Notes under the pieces: generated by a model
What the model saw: only the letters and a program-made list of their open reading frames with translations
Told to the model about the DNA's origin: nothing
The model's database searches: none
NCBI RefSeq assembly: GCF_000735345.1
Contig: NZ_JMPJ01000038.1
Location: 1-64,000 of the forward strand
DNA: 64,000 bases
Direction: 5' to 3'
Source: Ewingella americana ATCC 33852
GTDB taxonomy: Bacteria; Pseudomonadota; Gammaproteobacteria; Enterobacterales; Enterobacteriaceae
Part shown: positions 62,510 to 64,000 of the stretch, one piece after another
Layout: the number at the start of each line of letters is the position of its first letter
Numbering within the stretch: position 1 is the stretch's first letter
Position numbers and translations under genes: made by a program

Positions 62510-63430
62510 TTATAAATTTGGAAGATGCCAAGGCACGCCGTCGGCCCAACGCTCTACCAGCAAATCAATAAACCCGCGAATGCGCGGCGAGAGGTGCTGC
62601 TTGCTCGGGTAGAGCAGACGGATAGGCTCCGGCTCCATATTAAAGGCCCCCAGCACGGGCACCAGCCGGCCCGTTTTAATGTCTTCGGCAGTCAGATACG
62701 TCGGCATATTAATAACGCCGAAGCCCGCCAGCGCTGACTCGCGCATCGCCTCTGCGCTATCAATATTCAGCCTTCCGGGGCAGTCAAAACTGTAAATTCC
62801 TTCCGGCGTTTTAAACTTCCAGTCGCGGCGACGCATCACGCCCGCCAGAAACAGATTATCGTGGTTGAACAGATCTTCTGGTCGCTGCGGAATGCCTTTG
62901 CGTTGCAGATACTCCGGCGAGGCGCAGGTCACCACCTGTTGCCAGCCAATGGTGCGCGATAGCAGCCGCGAGTCGTCGCGCTCATCACCAATGCGAATGG
63001 CGATGTCGAAACCCTCCTCGACAATATCGACATAACGGTCGGAGAAGGAGACATCCGCCTGAAGCTCGGGCCACTGGCGCAGGTATTCGCCGACCAGCGG
63101 CAGAATGTGGCGCTGACCAAACGACTGCGAGGCGGTGAGCTTCAGCCTACCGGTCGGCACCACCCGGCGCAGCGCCATCGTGCTGTCCACTTCCTCCAGA
63201 TCTTCTAAAATCTGCCGACAGCGCTCATACATAATCCGCCCTTCGTCGGTCAGGCTCAGGCTACGGGTGGTGCGATTCAACAGCCGCACGCCGAGCCGGG
63301 TTTCTAAACGCACGATACTCTTGCCGACGGCCGAACGGGTCAGCCCCAGAGTGACCGCCGCGCGGGTATAGCTTCCTGCTCTGACCGCGGCCACAAAGGC
63401 GGCGATGTCATTGATACTGTTCAGCTCCAC
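62510..63430 (-). CDS. LysR-family regulator, divergent from a hydrolase
   Basis: A 306-residue regulator starting MELNSINDIAAFVAAVRAGSYTRAA, the classic N-terminus of the CrgA/YafC-like LysR group. The recognition helix region is LGLTRSAVGKSIVRLETRLGVRLL. The effector domain carries GFDIAIRIGDERDDSRLLSRTI and VTCASPEYLQRKG. It is divergent from the alpha/beta hydrolase gene across 124 bases with GGGGAA repeats. Control of that gene is likely. Confidence 0.9.
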   Translation of the reverse strand: MELNSINDIAAFVAAVRAGSYTRAAVTLGLTRSAVGKSIVRLETRLGVRLLNRTTRSLSLTDEGRIMYERCRQILEDLEEVDSTMALRRVVPTGRLKLTASQSFGQRHILPLVGEYLRQWPELQADVSFSDRYVDIVEEGFDIAIRIGDERDDSRLLSRTIGWQQVVTCASPEYLQRKGIPQRPEDLFNHDNLFLAGVMRRRDWKFKTPEGIYSFDCPGRLNIDSAEAMRESALAGFGVINMPTYLTAEDIKTGRLVPVLGAFNMEPEPIRLLYPSKQHLSPRIRGFIDLLVERWADGVPWHLPNL

Positions 63431-63466
63431 GCTGTTCTCCCAGCCGCGATTTGTGGCTATTTACTT

Positions 63467-63495
63467 CCCCCAAGTGGGGAAACACATTCCCCAAT
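63467..63495. promoter_or_regulatory. Overlapping GGGGAA operator repeats
   Basis: TTCCCC-N5-GGGGAA (63467-63483) overlaps TGGGGAA-N5-TTCCCCA (63477-63495). Three half-sites alternate in orientation at nearly 11-base spacing, as in LysR binding and activation sites between divergent genes. Confidence 0.6.
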
Positions 63496-63554
63496 GTTTT
63501 CTATAGCATTCTCTTCTGTCGTGAATCAACGCAAATCATAGAAGAGGAAAGGTC

Positions 63555-64000
63555 ATGCTGAATCAAAAAACTCAGGCCGCGCTGGCGGAAAGTAACCAGA
63601 TTTTATCGGCGCTGGGGCCAGTGCTTAGGGGCGACAACTCGGCGTCGGATATCCATCAGGTGCGCGCGGCTTATAACGCCATGCAGGCCAAACAGCCTCA
63701 CCCCGAGGATGTCAGTCTGACGTCGGTGGACATGGGTGGCGTGCCGGGCTTGCTCATCACGCCGGACGAGCTGAAAACTGACGCTGTGGTGATGTATATC
63801 CACGGCGGCGGATATCTGGTCGGCTCGCCAGAAGGCTACGCGGGGATTGGTGGCAACTATGCCAAGCTGGTGGGCGCGAGGGTCTATCTGCCGGATTACC
63901 GGCTGGCGCCTGAACACCCATTCCCTGCGCCAATTCATGATGTGCTTCGCGCTTATGAATGGCTGCTAGAGCAGGGCATTGCGGGGAAAAGCATCGTGCT
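63555..64000 (+). CDS. Alpha/beta hydrolase, fold-3 / HSL family (partial)
   Basis: The first 148 residues of a hydrolase cut by the window edge. MLNQKTQAALAESNQ opens the protein with GAGGAAAGG upstream. HGGGYLVGSPEGYAGIGG (about 91-108) is the oxyanion-hole motif, and PDYRLAPEHPFPAPIHDV is the family signature before the nucleophile elbow, which lies outside the window. There is no signal peptide, so it is cytoplasmic. It is related in family but not in location to the exported hydrolase at 34 kb. Confidence 0.9.
   Translation, partial: MLNQKTQAALAESNQILSALGPVLRGDNSASDIHQVRAAYNAMQAKQPHPEDVSLTSVDMGGVPGLLITPDELKTDAVVMYIHGGGYLVGSPEGYAGIGGNYAKLVGARVYLPDYRLAPEHPFPAPIHDVLRAYEWLLEQGIAGKSIV

Overview
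The window is chromosomal DNA of a Gram-negative enterobacterium. It carries FhuE, LdtB, SfsB, PhoA with a pho box, MgtA, an AmpC/AmpR pair, an EvgS/EvgA-type phosphorelay, chaperone-usher fimbriae and an intimin-type invasin. The gene mix fits Enterobacterales, perhaps a Yersiniaceae or Hafniaceae relative, but the species cannot be named from sequence alone. No rRNA, tRNA, insertion sequence or CRISPR array was found. Most genes look GC-rich; the fimbrial region (about 10.4-16.4 kb), the invasin upstream region and the mgtA leader are visibly more AT-rich.

Layout. 0-5.5 kb: minus-strand operon of an EmrA-type adaptor, EmrB-type pump, NodT-type outer-membrane lipoprotein and CorA-family channel. 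5.7-10 kb: a CDF metal exporter, a REP-like hairpin pair, a short-Q-loop cytochrome bd oxidase with a small DUF2474 subunit, and sfsB. 10-10.4 kb: an unexplained, strongly structured non-coding block. 10.4-17.4 kb: a LysR regulator divergent from a five-gene fimbrial operon. 17.5-20 kb: phoA and ldtB. 20.3-23.7 kb: a second EmrAB-type pump with its TetR regulator and paired operators. 23.8-26.1 kb: a siderophore receptor under a Fur box, with two terminator-like leader hairpins. 26.3-30.9 kb: O-methyltransferase, a tandem pair of Bor lipoproteins, GNAT, split chromate transporter, LysR and ArsR-type regulators. 31.1-35.5 kb: an EF-G gene outside any str operon, ccdAB, a secreted esterase-like hydrolase and a small membrane ORF. 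35.6-45.5 kb: EvgS/EvgA-type system, invasin, a collapsed invasin copy and a receiver/HTH pair. 45.5-49.7 kb: ampC/ampR, an NAD(P)-binding protein and a Fur-controlled iron-binding protein. 49.9-55.8 kb: mgtA behind a ~780-nt leader with two ORFs, then a small basic protein, a Na/Pi symporter and a SLOG protein. 55.8-58.6 kb: arsRBC and a MEKHLA protein. 58.8-64 kb: fhuE, a Tat-exported bicupin of the oxalate decarboxylase family, and a LysR regulator divergent from a partial hydrolase.

Three themes recur. Metal and iron handling: CorA, CDF, MgtA, ars, chr, two TonB receptors and an iron-binding protein, with three Fur-like boxes. Envelope and adhesion: fimbriae, invasin, Bor, LdtB, PhoA. Efflux: two EmrAB-type systems and AmpC. 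The least explained parts are the structured block at 10.03-10.42 kb, the mgtA leader, the leader hairpins of the 23.8-kb receptor gene, and the split regulator at 44.8-45.5 kb.
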